NCBI GenBank assembly: GCA_905250125.1 | Contig: CAJNOL010000062.1 | Location: 245,820-309,819, forward strand | Direction of reading: 5' to 3' | Length of the DNA stretch: 64,000 nt | From: Rotaria sordida | Taxonomy: Eukaryota > Rotifera > Eurotatoria > Philodinida > Philodinidae | Part shown: in pieces, positions 37,501 to 56,998 of the stretch | Layout: each line of letters begins with the position of its first letter | Numbering within the stretch: the first letter of the stretch is position 1 | Position numbers and translations under genes: made by a program | Notes under the pieces: model-generated | Database searches by the model: none | What the model saw: only the letters and a program-made list of their open reading frames with translations | What the model was told of the DNA's origin: nothing

Positions 37501-40500
37501 AGAAACTCTAATAAATTATGAATACTTTCACCATCAGAGATGGAATTGGTAGTGGTGCGCATTTCAGAGCGGCCAGTCTGGTTCGGTCGTAAAAATTCAG
37601 ATCAGTTCCATTTCTATTCAAAAGAGTTCATGCTTCTGACTTCTTGCTGTCGGATTATTGTGCTTTTAGTAAACTATGATGAATAGGGATGTGCGATTTG
37701 AGTTTACTAAGTACGTGATTAATATGCACTGGCACACCTGCACCTGTATGCAGTGAAGCATGTCACTACAAAGAGTGCATATTTTGATAGAGTTGGTGTG
37801 TCCGTATTGTAACGAATGTAGATGTCAGTGCTTCAGTGAATATCGATGCCAATCTCCTAGGAGATTCGATGTTATTGACTTACTCTTCAGTATACTACAC
37901 CAACACTGCATATCTCTCGTCATGGAACTCGCTCTTCAAGAACATCAGAAAAACTAAGTTATGTATTTTGACTTCGAACTTCACACATATCATATTTTAC
38001 AGTTTCCACTTTCCTATAAAACTAAATCTTATCCGAAATAGTCAAGAACTCATTTTCTTTTGAAATAAAATAAAATATAATTACCAAGTCCTTCAGCTAA
38101 ACCGGATAGTAAATCAAGTGCAACAATCATAAAATCTTTATCCGCTGGTGTATCTCCACTATTAGCTTCTAATGTTTGTTGTACAAGTAAAATACATCGA
38201 CCAAATACTGGTTCACAATAAGGTAAAAATCCTGTTTGTAATGCTGTTGCAATTGATGAAAGACATTCAAGTAATGGAAATAAATCTTTATCATCATTTC
38301 TTAATAAATTCCATCGTTCAATTAATGGTGGCATTAATAATTGTATATAATCTGGACGATTTAAATGTGAACCAACACTATCAGCTAATGTTCCAATAGC
38401 ATCATAAAGTATTAATAAATTTTTTGCTTGATATTTACGAAAAGCATGTACTAATGTTTCAAGAATTTGATTTAAATACGGTACCATTTGTATACATGCT
38501 TCTTCTTCTAATGTTGCAAATGCACTACAAGCAGCTTCTTGAACCTAAAATATTTAAATCATTATTTTAACAAAAAAAAAGAATTATTTCTTTATTTTTA
38601 CTTTTTTATTTGCATCTAATATTCTTTTAAGTAATTCAGACATTAAAGGAATAAGAAATCTATTTTGTTGTACTTCATTATGTACAATCCATGTTGAATA
38701 TCTTGATAATGTCCAACATGTTATTGAACGTACTAAAGGTTTTTTATCATTAAGACATTTTATTAAATAATCAACAAGATCAGGTAAATGTGGTGCTAAA
38801 CCATGTGAACAACCTTCAGCTATAGCACCTAATACAAGTATACCACTTTCTTTTATTTGCCAATTTGTATGAAATAACATTTCACGTAAGATTGGTAATA
38901 ATATTGGTAAAATTGTTTCACGAAATACATTTGAAAGAACATCTAATGCAGCTGCAGAACATTTACGTAAATTCCATTCAGTTGCTTGATCAGCATTTGT
39001 ACCTGAAGAAAATAAAAGACATTAGTTCTGATCATTCAGTGTTATATGAATTAAAAAACTATATATCCTTATACTATATTGAATCCTCCGTAGAAATACA
39101 TAGTTTCTGAGATTTAAGTAAGTATGTATTGACAAGGAAATATACCCAACTGATGGACACCATTCGATTTCATACTATGGTTACCAAGTAGGCGTTAGTG
39201 AGAATAAGACAAGCTTAAGAAAAACTCGGATTCATGGTCTATTGATAAAGAGTTACAACCACACTCATACCCCGACCTGAAATTTGGTATATTCGATATT
39301 CAGCAGGTTATTCTGAAAGTTTCAATATGTCTTTATTGAGATATTCGATTTCAAAGTAAATTTGATTATGGCCTTCTCTTATGGTAAACCGCTATCCTCT
39401 TAGAAATTGAATATCTCGAGAAAGACATACTCGTTTTCATTGAAACTTTACGGACAACCTAATGGTTATCAAATATGCCAAATTTCAGGCTGAAACTTTT
39501 TGTTTTGAATTTTTCTGTAATGCCTTGTTTGCAGTAAAAATTTCGTTAAAAACGTCTATCATTCTTTAACAGTAGGCCTGAGTCTTTTCAAGGTTATATT
39601 ATCCTCACCGAGACCTACTTGTAATGGCGTTCGATAATTGGGTATGATCTCTTGTGAAACAGAGGTGTCGTTAAATAATAGAGACGTACAAGATAAGCTT
39701 TTTTTCGTACTCTGTATTCTGACTGACGAGGGAAGGCCTCCAAGTGTGACGCTCGGTTTTGAATTGAATCTATACCTGTTAGTAGACCTTGATGAGGCTA
39801 GATGAAGCCTAAAAGAATTCGTTCCCATATGCTGTCTTTCTCGAGTGATGACTGTTTTGCTGAATTTTCAACCTTTAGTAATGTATGTATAGAAAAATCA
39901 AATTACGGGATTTTGACCTAAACTTTTGCTCATTGATAAGTATCATGGTCCTTAAAATGTTCTAAAAATTGCAGACCAAAGAATATTTTATTCTGCAGAT
40001 ATTAGGCATCCAGAAAATGATCATGTGTTGCAAGAAAAGGTCAGAAGAGCGAGTATCTTCAACATTCGATATCCCAAGAGAAAAATATTCTTTTGAGCTG
40101 AAATTTTTAAGACATTCTAAGGATCATGAGATCTATCTATGGGTAAAATTGCAGGTCAAAATCTTATATTTCGATTTTCCCATGTATACCTTACTAGAGA
40201 TCGAAAATCTAGTAAAACAGTCATAAATTGAGAAGGACAGTGTGTGTGGGAACGAAACTTTTTAGACTTCATCTAGTTTCATCAAGCTGTACTAACTAGT
40301 ACAGATCTGATTCAAAATGATGCGTCATACTTGGAGACTTTCTCTCGTAAGAAAAATTTGCTAACTTTTAATCTACCTTGCACATCTCTTCTGAACAAGA
40401 TGAGAATTTTTTTTTTCTCTTGATTAAAATCTAGAATACCTGATCCATCATCATCATCATCATCATCATCTTCATCATCATCTTGTAAATGTTGACCTGA

Positions 40501-42074
40501 TTGATTATTCGGTGATGTTGCTGTTGAATTATTATTTGTATCAGTCATAGTATTTAATTGACTATTTGTATCTAATAAATTTTGTGTTTGTTGTCTAGTA
40601 CGTGCTCGATGAAATCTTGGACGAATATCTTCAATACGATCTGGTATGTGTTCATCTTCATCAATATCACCTCGTAAAAGAATAATATCCATTTCTGAAT
40701 ATTTCATATTTTTACAAAGAATTGGTAATAATTTATCTAAATATGGTTGTAAAACATCTCGACATATGGCTTGATCAGCAATCATTAACCAAAATTCACA
40801 TGCTTCTAATGCAACAGTATCATCACTGTCTTGTGATGTTAATAACATATATTCAATTATTTGTTGCATATGTGGTATTAAACGTTCAATACGAACTTCA
40901 ACTAACATAACTAATGCACGACAAACATGTTTACGTACATCAGAATCAGTATCATTTGCTAATTGAAATAAATTTTCAAGAAATAAATCAATATTTGCCA
41001 TAAGAGCACTAGCACGTGGTGTTATAAATTCATTAACACAACTAAAGAAAAACGAAAGAAAAAAGTTTATTCTAAATTAATTCATATTCAAACAACAACA
41101 ACAAAAAACAATGATTTTATTATAATCGATAACACTCCTTATTCATATACAGAATATTTCTGATTATCCAAACTCATTAACTAAATAATATCAATTCTTT
41201 CTGGAATATATTTCAGTTTTTATAATATAATTATGACTTTAGTAATGTTTTTGAAATCTAATTATAAAAATCGAGAAGACAACTTTTACGTAGAATAACT
41301 TGTTCTCATTTTTCTTCGATTAACTTATAACGACAACAAAAAAAAAATGCTTTCCCTTGATAGTTAAATTTTAGTATGAAAAATTTCCCAGTTGAATTGA
41401 CTTCATTACTTATTTCTTCGATAATATTTTTTTCAAAACCATACATAAAAAAACTCAAAAAGAAACAAAAATAGAAAATAGAAAAAGTCTTACGCAATAG
41501 CATGTGATCGAATTTTTGGATGAGAATGAAGAAAAAATTGTATAAATTTCGGTATAAGTACATTTAAAGGTTGTGAAGGTGCACTTTCAAGTTGATCAGC
41601 ACTATCTTCACAAATTTTTTGTAATGCTCCAAATGCTCCTTCACATAAATTAATATCGACTGAATCCAAACATGAATAAAGATGTTCTAATAAAGAAGGC
41701 CATTGTTCTAATGAACCTTTCGTAACAATTGTTGTTATTAATATTCCAACAGTTGCACGTATTAATGGTGAACGATCACCTAATGCTGATAAACATTCTT
41801 GTTTAATAAATGATCGTACCTCATCTGGAAATTTTTCATAATGTGATTTAGCATTATTTTTTAAAATTAAACCAGATAATGAACGTGTTGCTTCTTGTTC
41901 ATCAAGTAATTTTGTTAAAATATAAACAAGATATTTATTAAAATCAGGATATTGATTAAGTGATTCTAAACGTGCTTGAACTTGTCGTTGAATTTGTGTA
42001 TCGGGTGATTGGGATTGACGTAATAATATTAAAATTTGTTGAAGATCATCAGCTTGTACTGGTTGCCAATTCAT
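34536..42074 (-). CDS. TNPO1: Transportin-1 (karyopherin beta-2)
   Basis: Five exons (42074-41494, 41041-40440, 39002-38602, 38544-38085, 35242-34536) join in frame to 916 aa (human ~898). It is a HEAT-repeat nuclear import receptor for PY-NLS cargoes such as hnRNPs and is Ran-GTP sensitive. Near-identical family blocks are [55 protein letters not shown] and RPRFHR. Further ones are [59 protein letters not shown] and [17 protein letters not shown], ending [11 protein letters not shown]. The acidic loop (~residues 380-393) that couples Ran binding to cargo release is encoded by a GAT repeat (40442-40490). Introns 2 and 4 are 1.4 and 2.8 kb and hold fold-back repeats, whereas intron 3 is 57 bp. 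Confidence 0.97.
36861..37060. repeat. Fold-back repeat in TNPO1 intron 4
   Basis: A ~200-bp palindrome. The left arm GATCAAAGGTTTTCGTGG..CGAGAAATC pairs with the right-arm complement GGATCAAAGGTTTCCGGAG..GAGAAATCC. The arms are ~75 bp with a loop of ~50 bp. Confidence 0.7.
37755..37925. repeat. Weak dispersed repeat in TNPO1 intron 4
   Basis: Shows faint same-strand similarity to 48640-48755 (TGCTTCAGT..A.ATCGAT, CAGTAT..ACTGCATAT). The match is low, and this may be only a fragment of a wider repeat family. Confidence 0.3.
39722..40350. repeat. Fold-back family B, copy 1 (TNPO1 intron 2)
   Basis: A ~630-bp palindrome with ~300-bp arms. It opens with GGCCTCCAAGTGTGACG and closes with the complement CGTCATACTTGGAGAC. 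Its centre carries ATTCTGCAGATATTAGGCAT and CATGTGTTGCAAGAAAAGG, which appear in the opposite orientation in the copy at 58275-58902. This shows two independent insertions of one family. A 229-codon transportin frame appears to run towards this element only because exon 2 reads through its donor. Confidence 0.82.
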
Positions 42075-42662
42075 TATGTATATTTACAAAAATAAAATTG
42101 TTTCGGCTCTATTATTTATTTTTTTGAAAATTTCTTTTGACTAGATTATAATCAAAATAGGAAGATAATCAATGAATATATCAATATGAAATAGAAAAGA
42201 AGGAAAATAATCAAATCAAATCAAATCAAAATAAAGGTCGTAGGAGGTGAGCCAAACATGTTAACCGAAGAAAGAAATATATTGCTCACTACATATAGAT
42301 ATAATAAACCAATCAAATTCAAGTCCTGGCTTTACCACAATTCAACCATTTTTTTTTTCTTACTTCCGGACGACTAATAGTTGTTGGGAAACACTCGAAT
42401 TAGAATAAAAATAATTTGTACTATTAGAATTAAAAGAAGATTTTTAATATTTTTTGATTCATGTTTTACAATAATTATTATTTTTATCAATATGTTTGAA
42501 AACAGACAATAATTTTTCATACATAAAATTTTAACAAGAAATACAATTGTTTTTTTATTAAAAAGAAAATTAATTTTTTATATTTTTTTTTCATATAAAA
42601 TATTTTTTCTTTATTAACAAAATGATTTTTATCGCTAAGTTCATATTTTTAAATGCATAACT

Positions 42663-43092
42663 CATGAGAGAATCTCTTCAGCTGCTTCCTTCCGGTTTCA
42701 ATGATATTTTTTTTGCCTACAGATAGTACGTTGTGTTCTAATAAAATCCCTAAAAGCATTCCTGTTCCTATTGATATTTGCTTGTGCTATCGAATCTTTA
42801 ATATTTCTATTTTCTAGAGCCTTCATATTTTCGGAAAAGACGTTTTTCGAATTTCGATCTGAAACTTTCCTAGGCTAACTTCTATAAAAACACATTCAAA
42901 AGTTTTGAACAAAGTCTCTTCGATATAATATACGAAGTTTCAAATTAAAATTCGAAAGTACGACTTTTCCGAAAATGTGGATGCTCTAGAAAATAGACAT
43001 ATTAAAAATTCAATAGCTTAGTCAAGTCTCAATAGATAACCAAAATTATTGAAATCGAAAGGAGACGGCAGTTGAAAAGATTCTCTCGTTAA
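42663..43092. repeat. Fold-back family A, copy 1
   Basis: A ~430-bp palindrome with ends GAGAGAATCTCTTCAGCTGC (left) and the complement GAGAGAATCTTTTCAACTGC (right). It shares internal blocks with 57771-59023: TTTCAATGAT, TGTGTTCTAATAAAA, TTCTAGA, TTTTCGAATTTCGATCTGAA and TTTTGAACAAAGTCTCT. It lies ~590 bp upstream of the transportin start. Confidence 0.8.
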
Positions 43093-43269
43093 TTATTGTA
43101 TTGTGAATATATTTGATTCATATGGTAGTTTTTTGAAAATTAAATTTGTTAATGATCTGATTCTGATATATGTATTTTTCTTAAAAAAAGAAATATATTT
43201 GCCTAATTATTTAATTCGAATAATATTTTTATTATATCTTCTGCTATTTCACTTCTCAAATCAAGAAAT

Positions 43270-43446
43270 ACGGGGCCGTTTCAGGCTGGAAAACCCGGAA
43301 AAATGGTAGAAACTAGGAAATAGGAATTCGATGACTGATTCTGTGCGATTACGATCGGAGCTAGAAAAATCTAGCCACCAAATTCCTACTTTCAAGTTTG
43401 TACCATTTTCTCGAATTTTCGGACTGAAAATTCACGGATCTGAGCG
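43270..43446. repeat. Short fold-back
   Basis: GCTGGAAAACCCGGAAAAAT..GGTAGAAACT pairs with the complement of the AGTTTGTACCATTTTCTCG..TTCGGACTG block. Arms are ~70 bp. It is more GC-rich than its flanks. Confidence 0.6.
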
Positions 43447-44299
43447 CCGGAATCAGTTGCCTGGGTATATATGGTTACCACATATTTCATCTTTATTTTT
43501 TATGAAATAATAGCCTACATAAAGAAATTCTCAAGTCCAAGAAAGCGGTGCCGTAATCCATCATTCCAGGACACGGTAGAAAAAATGATGGTTTGTAAAA
43601 GTGGATGAGAAATTACAGTGAAATATCATGGAATTTAGTGCAATAATACGTTATTTAAAACGTCTTTTCACTAGCGACGGAATGATCATCTTAATATGTT
43701 GGAAATTCACTACATAAAAACGTTAACTATTGATAGCTGCTTCTACGATGACTAGGAAATTCCATCGACATTATGTTTTATTTATAATTTTTAGCATCTA
43801 TTATGTTAGTATTATTAAAATCAAAATGATTTTTCCAAATGAAAACAAAGACATCAGATTAATAGTATTTGTGTATTTTATTACCAATCTGATTCATTAC
43901 TAATTTCAATCCTATTTGTATTTTAGCTATGATTTGTAGATAAAACAACATACTCATTTCTTTTTCATTGTTCTGATTTCTAGAGCAATGCTATTAACAA
44001 AAATATGTTTAACAATATTGAAAATTACATGCATCTTTTACTTAAATATTTCTATATTTCTTGCATTGACACGTATACGAATGAAAATTGTTTGTGTCAA
44101 GAAAATATTTTCTATTTATCAAAGAAAGTATGAGATTAATATTTGTGTATCGCATTTTATCAGTTTAATATATTGAAGAATTTATAAATTAGAACATTGT
44201 AGTGTTATTAAAGTTTTTGACTCATTGTAGAAACTATCGATCTTAAATATTATAGTTACTTCAGCTGTTTTATTTTGAGTTAATATCTTGCTCATAATA

Positions 44300-44716
44300 A
44301 ACGGTTTTAACAGTGTTCGTATCCATTACCTATTGGTCAAACATTAAAGCGGTTTAAGTGAATTGGGTGTAAGATATGATCTTTAGAGCAATGTGAAATG
44401 ATAATATTTCGATTTGAAATTCTGTTCATCAATAGATCTCATGATTTCTAGCATGCACTAAAACTTAAAGTCAAGACGGCAGCTTCTTTCTCGAAGCATT
44501 CGATTATTGAAGAATATTTTCCTACAAGAGATTGATGAGAAAAGAATGCATTTGTCATGTAAAGTCAGTATCTTGAGATTTCTTGATAAATACAATTTCA
44601 GTTCGAAATACTTGCATTATACCTTGCTCTAGAAACCTTATCCGAGACCGGAAATTTACCCGCACGACTGTAATGTTTAATCAGTAGATCATACATCTGA
44701 ACGGTGTTGAGACCGT
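44300..44716. repeat. Fold-back, ~415 bp
   Basis: Arms of ~170 bp. The left arm (CGGTTTTAACAGTGTTCGTA.., ATATTTCGATTTGAAATTCT) pairs with the complement of the right arm (CGGTCTCAACACCGTTCAGA.., GTATTTCGAACTGAAATTGT). Only one copy was seen in the window. Confidence 0.7.
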
Positions 44717-45721
44717 CTAAGTCCTACTAACGGGTAAAATGTAAACTCACAAAACGAGAAAACACTCAGAGTATCTCTTTCTTAAATTAATACAATAAGT
44801 TAATAAAGTTCTACAAAGTTTTATTTTGTTGAATTTAAGAGCAAATACTTTGAAAATCGCTTCAAATCTTCTGACACATCCTTTCTATACTGATAATTTG
44901 CTTTAATTCCTTAAGATAATTTCTTTAAAAAAGTAATGTTCAATAGGTCAGTTGATTTGAGCCTGATCACATATATACAGAAACATAACTCTGCACTAGA
45001 GACAAAAGAATGAGTAGAGTGATTGAGTCTCAGGCAAAATGAATACTGCGTGAATAATTTTCACAAACAAGAAGGCTTCACATTCTCCAAATGTTATCCC
45101 CCTGCATATATCCAGTATCAGACCTGGCAGCGATACTACTTTTCTGATATTTTACGATCTATTGCTGTAGGACTATGTCTACAGGACAATGAAGCGTTCT
45201 GTATTATAATTAATTTATTTTCAAGGCTTTTATTAAAATACTTTTAAAACATTTTCCATCAAGAAAGAACAATATAATGTTCATATCATATTTGTTTTTC
45301 TTTTGTATTCTTTCGTAATCGGTTTTAAGTAGTTTTCAATTGATCAAAGTTTCAAAGCAGTTAGTTTTACATGAGCAATTGTTATTGATATCAGGAGGAT
45401 CCTCAAGAAGAGAACTTCTTTCTTTTTGTTAATATCGAATGTTTTCATCGTTTTGAACCAAATTTTTAAAATTGTCGTAAAATTTGATATAAATTTATCT
45501 GTATTGTTCAATAAATATTATCTCTTTCATTTTTAAAACTAAACATAACTTTAGCAAACTATTGATTACAAACTTTCAAAACTTTTTATTTTTCAATTCT
45601 ATTTCTGTATATGTCATCAAGTTTCAAGTTCTGGCCTTATACAATTCTTAAATTATAGTTTAAGGCAAGTTGTCATCAAATAAAGCCAATTTCTATGAAA
45701 TAACGAGGGAACTCTCTAGGT

Positions 45722-46221
45722 GTGAAACTGCTTTTCAACTGAGACGATGTTTATTTGATGGGTAATAGAAAAGTCTAGACTGGTTTCGTTCTCAAGGTTT
45801 CGAAATTTTACTGAGTTTTTCAAGTCCCTCAGGTCAAATGGAAAATTATCTTTTGACTTCAAACTTTCCATGAAGTTCTTAATGAGATTAGTTGATCGTG
45901 CAACTGGTATTTTCCTACTTGACATGTAAAAATCTGAACAAAATTCGCTTTTATACATGAGAAAATTTCGAATATTAAATATCTCAGAATAGGAGATACT
46001 AGAAAAGTTACAACTTTTCTAACGAACTAATCTCATTGAGAACTTCGTTCGTGCAAAATTTGAAATCGAAAGTCAATTTTTTACGTGATATGAGAGACTT
46101 GAAAAAAAAAATCAGTAAAATTTCGATATCTCAAGAACGACGGTTTGGAAAACTAAACCATTCTAGACTTTTCCATTACTCATCAGATGAACATCGTCTC
46201 GGTTGAAAAACAGTTTGATAT
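45722..46221. repeat. Fold-back family C, copy 1
   Basis: A ~500-bp palindrome. The left GTGAAACTGCTTTTCAACTG..AGACGATGTTTAT pairs with the complement of the right-hand CATCGTCTCGGTTGAAAAAC..AGTTTGATA. The centre ATCTCAGAATAGGAGATACT recurs inverted at 51895-52125. Confidence 0.8.
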
Positions 46222-46558
46222 CTGAAGAGATTCATTCGTAAGCTTTAATCATAAAAAACTTCTGGGAAAGATTTACACAAATGTAATATTCAAAGAGGTA
46301 TATGTCAGGAGAAAAAAAACACCTCAATACGCCGAAGTTAGAATGAAATACGACGAAGCATCAGTGAAATATCGTACGTCATTCGTATTTCACTTGTACT
46401 TAAAATATGTTATTTTTATTGTTAATTGATTTCTAAAAACTGATATTAGGGAATAAATATAACGTGAATAACTCTTAGGGGTAAGTATCATGAATTTATT
46501 GCTAATTTATTCACTTATATATAGAGTTTGTCTTATACAGAAATAATAAAATAGGTTT

Positions 46559-46718
46559 GGTATTCGTTTAGCTGGTATTCCACAAGTAACATTAAAGTTG
46601 ATGTTTTCCCTCATAAAATGTTCCACAGTGTGACGTTATAACATCATACGGTGGAACATTTTATGAGGAAGAACACCAGCTTTAATATTACTAGTGAAAT
46701 ATCAACTAAACGAATACC
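46559..46718. mobile_element. 160-bp MITE with 8-bp target duplication
   Basis: Bounded by a perfect 8-bp duplication ATAGGTTT (46551-46558 and 46719-46726). The terminal inverted repeat starts GGTATTCGTTTAG at both ends, and the centre is a strong stem of CTCATAAAATGTTCCAC and its exact complement around a ~25-base loop. The 8-bp duplication is typical of hAT-type transposition, although the terminus is not a classic hAT CAGGG. No coding capacity. It looks like a fresh insertion. Confidence 0.88.
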
Positions 46719-48289
46719 ATAGGTTTTACCATATTCTGATTTTTATTGAAATTCCTGATTTTTCCTACGAGATTTTCGTGCATTTAATACATAGGTCGCT
46801 GCGATTCCTGTATACATGACTTACACGTCCATGTCAACTAATTTATGGATAAATAAGAGTAAATATTGGAATATTTTTATATTGATTTCAATGACTAAAA
46901 AATAATAAGTATGGTATGTTTTCGAATATAATGTATGATTTTAGATTAGCTTAACTGATAGATGCCTATTTCATCTCATTTTACATCACTTCAAATAAAT
47001 AAAAAAATAAAATCTTGTACACGACATATAATTCGAGAATTATAGATGTCAGTTGAGAATTTTATTTTTATTTTTGATTTTTATAAAAGAGCAAAAAAAA
47101 ACAGATTTCAAATTCACTAAGTAATTTTATTGAAAATAAATTATAAAAAAAAAAAAACGACACTCGCTAATAATTGGTCAAGTATTTTACCAGAATTGAT
47201 CCGCCATCTTGAAATGCCACCATTACTCTTTAAAATTAATTGATTTATCTACTGCTCCTTTTTTCTACGCTCGAATGATTTGTAAGTGAAAAAGTATGAA
47301 AATTGTTTTATGTTCGTTTCTTTTTATTTTAATTAGATGTTAACAGTGATAACGATTCAAATAAATTACTTTTTGTAAGTATAACAAAAAATAATATTAG
47401 GCGTATTTTCAATTTAGTTTGTTTTTTTGTATATAATATACAACATAAACCAGATCGAATGTCACTATTTGATATATGATCGAAATCAATTTAAGTGATA
47501 GTGTAAACACATTTGTCATAAGCGACAACTAGAAATATTTCCTTAGACGTAATTGGAGAAATCTACCAGTTTTTATAACCTATTTCGCATTTGTTGAGCT
47601 TCCCATGTGATTCAATTAATATGGTTTTTTGCACACGATAAAGAAAAACTAATTTTTATTTTCTCGTACTTGTTCTTTTTGATAAGTCAATAAAACAATA
47701 TTTTCTTTATGCTGGTTAAAACGCCTACTTTAATTCATAACTTAATATTTATATACGGTATTATCTGTGATCAATTGCATTAGAATATTCAAAGTTTTGA
47801 TAGACAAATATGAAGAGAATTACTTTTATATTGTAAGTAAATTGTTATATAGAGTATTTTACGGAAGTATATGACTATTATTCAATGAAAGAAGTTCATT
47901 ATAATATTAGACTTTTGTGAAAAAAAGATATAAAACATTTTTGCCTAGAGCTGTGGATATAAGACAAACAATATCCTATGTAAAATATTTAATTTAGTCC
48001 AAAAGATATATAAAATATTACTGTAAGATTCTGTACAGGACATTATTTTCATTAAATAAATATACATTAATGTATTTTCTCCTAAAACAAAATTTATTTC
48101 TTTATCAAAGTACAAAAGTTTCATTTCTCATTAACCTTTTAGAATAAAAGAATTTTGCCACATATTTATCGATTATTGAGTATGTGAAATAGCGAATGAA
48201 TATGAGACTATTGAAATATAAGTCAAATCGTGATTTTTTGCTTATAGTCTAAATAGACATGCTGGTCCAAAAGTCAAACGGCAGTTTTC

Positions 48290-49085
48290 TCTTATAAATA
48301 ACTTTTAATAAGAACAAAATAGAGAATTGCGGCCTTCACCTTTCGAACGAGATGATGTCACTACATGGTTCAACAATATCAATTAATGACCCCATTGCAC
48401 TCAGTGGACTTTAGATAAATACTGATAGCTCTATGGAGATGATGCAGAAGTTAAAATCTAAGAAACTCATTAGATTTGTATGATCATGATCCACATTCTC
48501 ATTGTCTAATAGAGACTTGTGGAATCACGTTGTTTTTTAATTCTGATTTCGAAATTTTTTTCTCGTAAATACACGATAGCTTACATATCCGAATTCAAAC
48601 TGATTACATTAGATTGGCATTCACTAACTTATCTAACATGTTCATAATGTATGAATGTATCAATGCTTCAGTTAACATCGATTCGGTGTGTCAGTAGGCT
48701 CACTATCCGTAAACTACTGTCAGTATTTTCATCGAAACTGCATATGTCTATGTAATTTAAGGCCGTTTCAAGATGATGAAAATGGAGATATTGAGTGGTA
48801 CAGATATTCTGACTCTTTCGGAGTTCGATGCATAGGTTCTACCGTCTAGTGTTACACTTACAACTCTTAAACGGTTAGCGATAAAAATTTCGAATTTAGA
48901 TGTCGATTTAGCTCATTTCTTAGAATTAAACTTTTATGTCATTTTCATAGATCTATCAGTATTTGTTTAAAGTTCACTCACTGACAATGTGATGATTAAC
49001 CGATATTGTTGAATCCGATCTCTTTCGAACTGTGTAAGCCGCAACTTTCTCTATTTTGTTCTTATGAAAAATTATTCACAATCAA
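48290..49085. repeat. ~800-bp fold-back abutting AGAP 5' end
   Basis: Left arm 48290-48590 and right arm 48880-49085 pair through AATAAGAACAAAATAGAGAA, TTCAACAATATC and ACAAATACTGATAG blocks (complemented on the right). The outer arm ends ~55 bp upstream of the AGAP initiator ATG, so it covers the likely promoter or 5' UTR. The loop holds the weak repeat also seen at 37755-37925. Confidence 0.78.
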
Positions 49086-49138
49086 AGATTATTGAATAAC
49101 TTTTTGAACTATTATTTCTTTAAGAAACTTATGTAATC

Positions 49139-56572
<7,434 letters not shown>

Positions 56573-56998
56573 TATCTAATCATGCTCAGATAGATATATG
56601 TATTGTTTCGTGTTAATGGTGCGATTTTCTTTCTTTTTTTTTTTCACATTCGTGCAATTTTCTCATATTTTTTAGATCTGAATTTTTTTTTTCTTTTGTG
56701 ACTTTTATCGTTAGCACGTTTTTTTTTTTTGTAAGATTTTGACTTTTCGTGCTCTTATTCTTTTGTTTGTTTTTTTCTTATTGCTATAAATTTACGTTTG
56801 ATTGTTTATCTATGTGTGTGTGACATACTCTTTCTTTATCTGTATCATACAGTTTAAAAAAAAAGTTCGATGATGTTTTATGTATAATATTGCATTTTTA
56901 TTGTTTGAAAAGTTAAGAAAATATCATAAATATATATGTATATATATATATATATTTGTTGTTGTTTAGATTAATACATTAAAATTAATAACTTTATA
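56573..56998. other. Short AGAP-USP14 spacer
   Basis: This 426-bp interval holds both the AGAP 3' UTR and the USP14 promoter. It consists of T-rich tracts, a TGTGTG run near 56812 and a TA-dinucleotide tract at ~56930-56955. No further gene is seen. Confidence 0.6.

Larger units (their letters stand above)
42075..49138. other. 7-kb gene-free block dense in inverted repeats
   Basis: Lies between the divergent starts of TNPO1 (minus) and AGAP (plus). Six inverted-repeat elements were recognised (42663-43092, 43270-43446, 44300-44716, 45722-46221, 46559-46718, 48290-49085). The stretches between them, including 46730-48240, are AT-rich without any recognised gene. Frames such as 43988-44176, 45023-45247 and 45716-45958 have no recognisable similarity; the last lies inside a fold-back arm. 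Confidence 0.6.

Noticed and set aside
45023-45247. 74-codon frame with several Cys/Tyr residues
   Set aside because: No domain, no signal peptide, no splice partner; lies in repeat-rich intergenic DNA.
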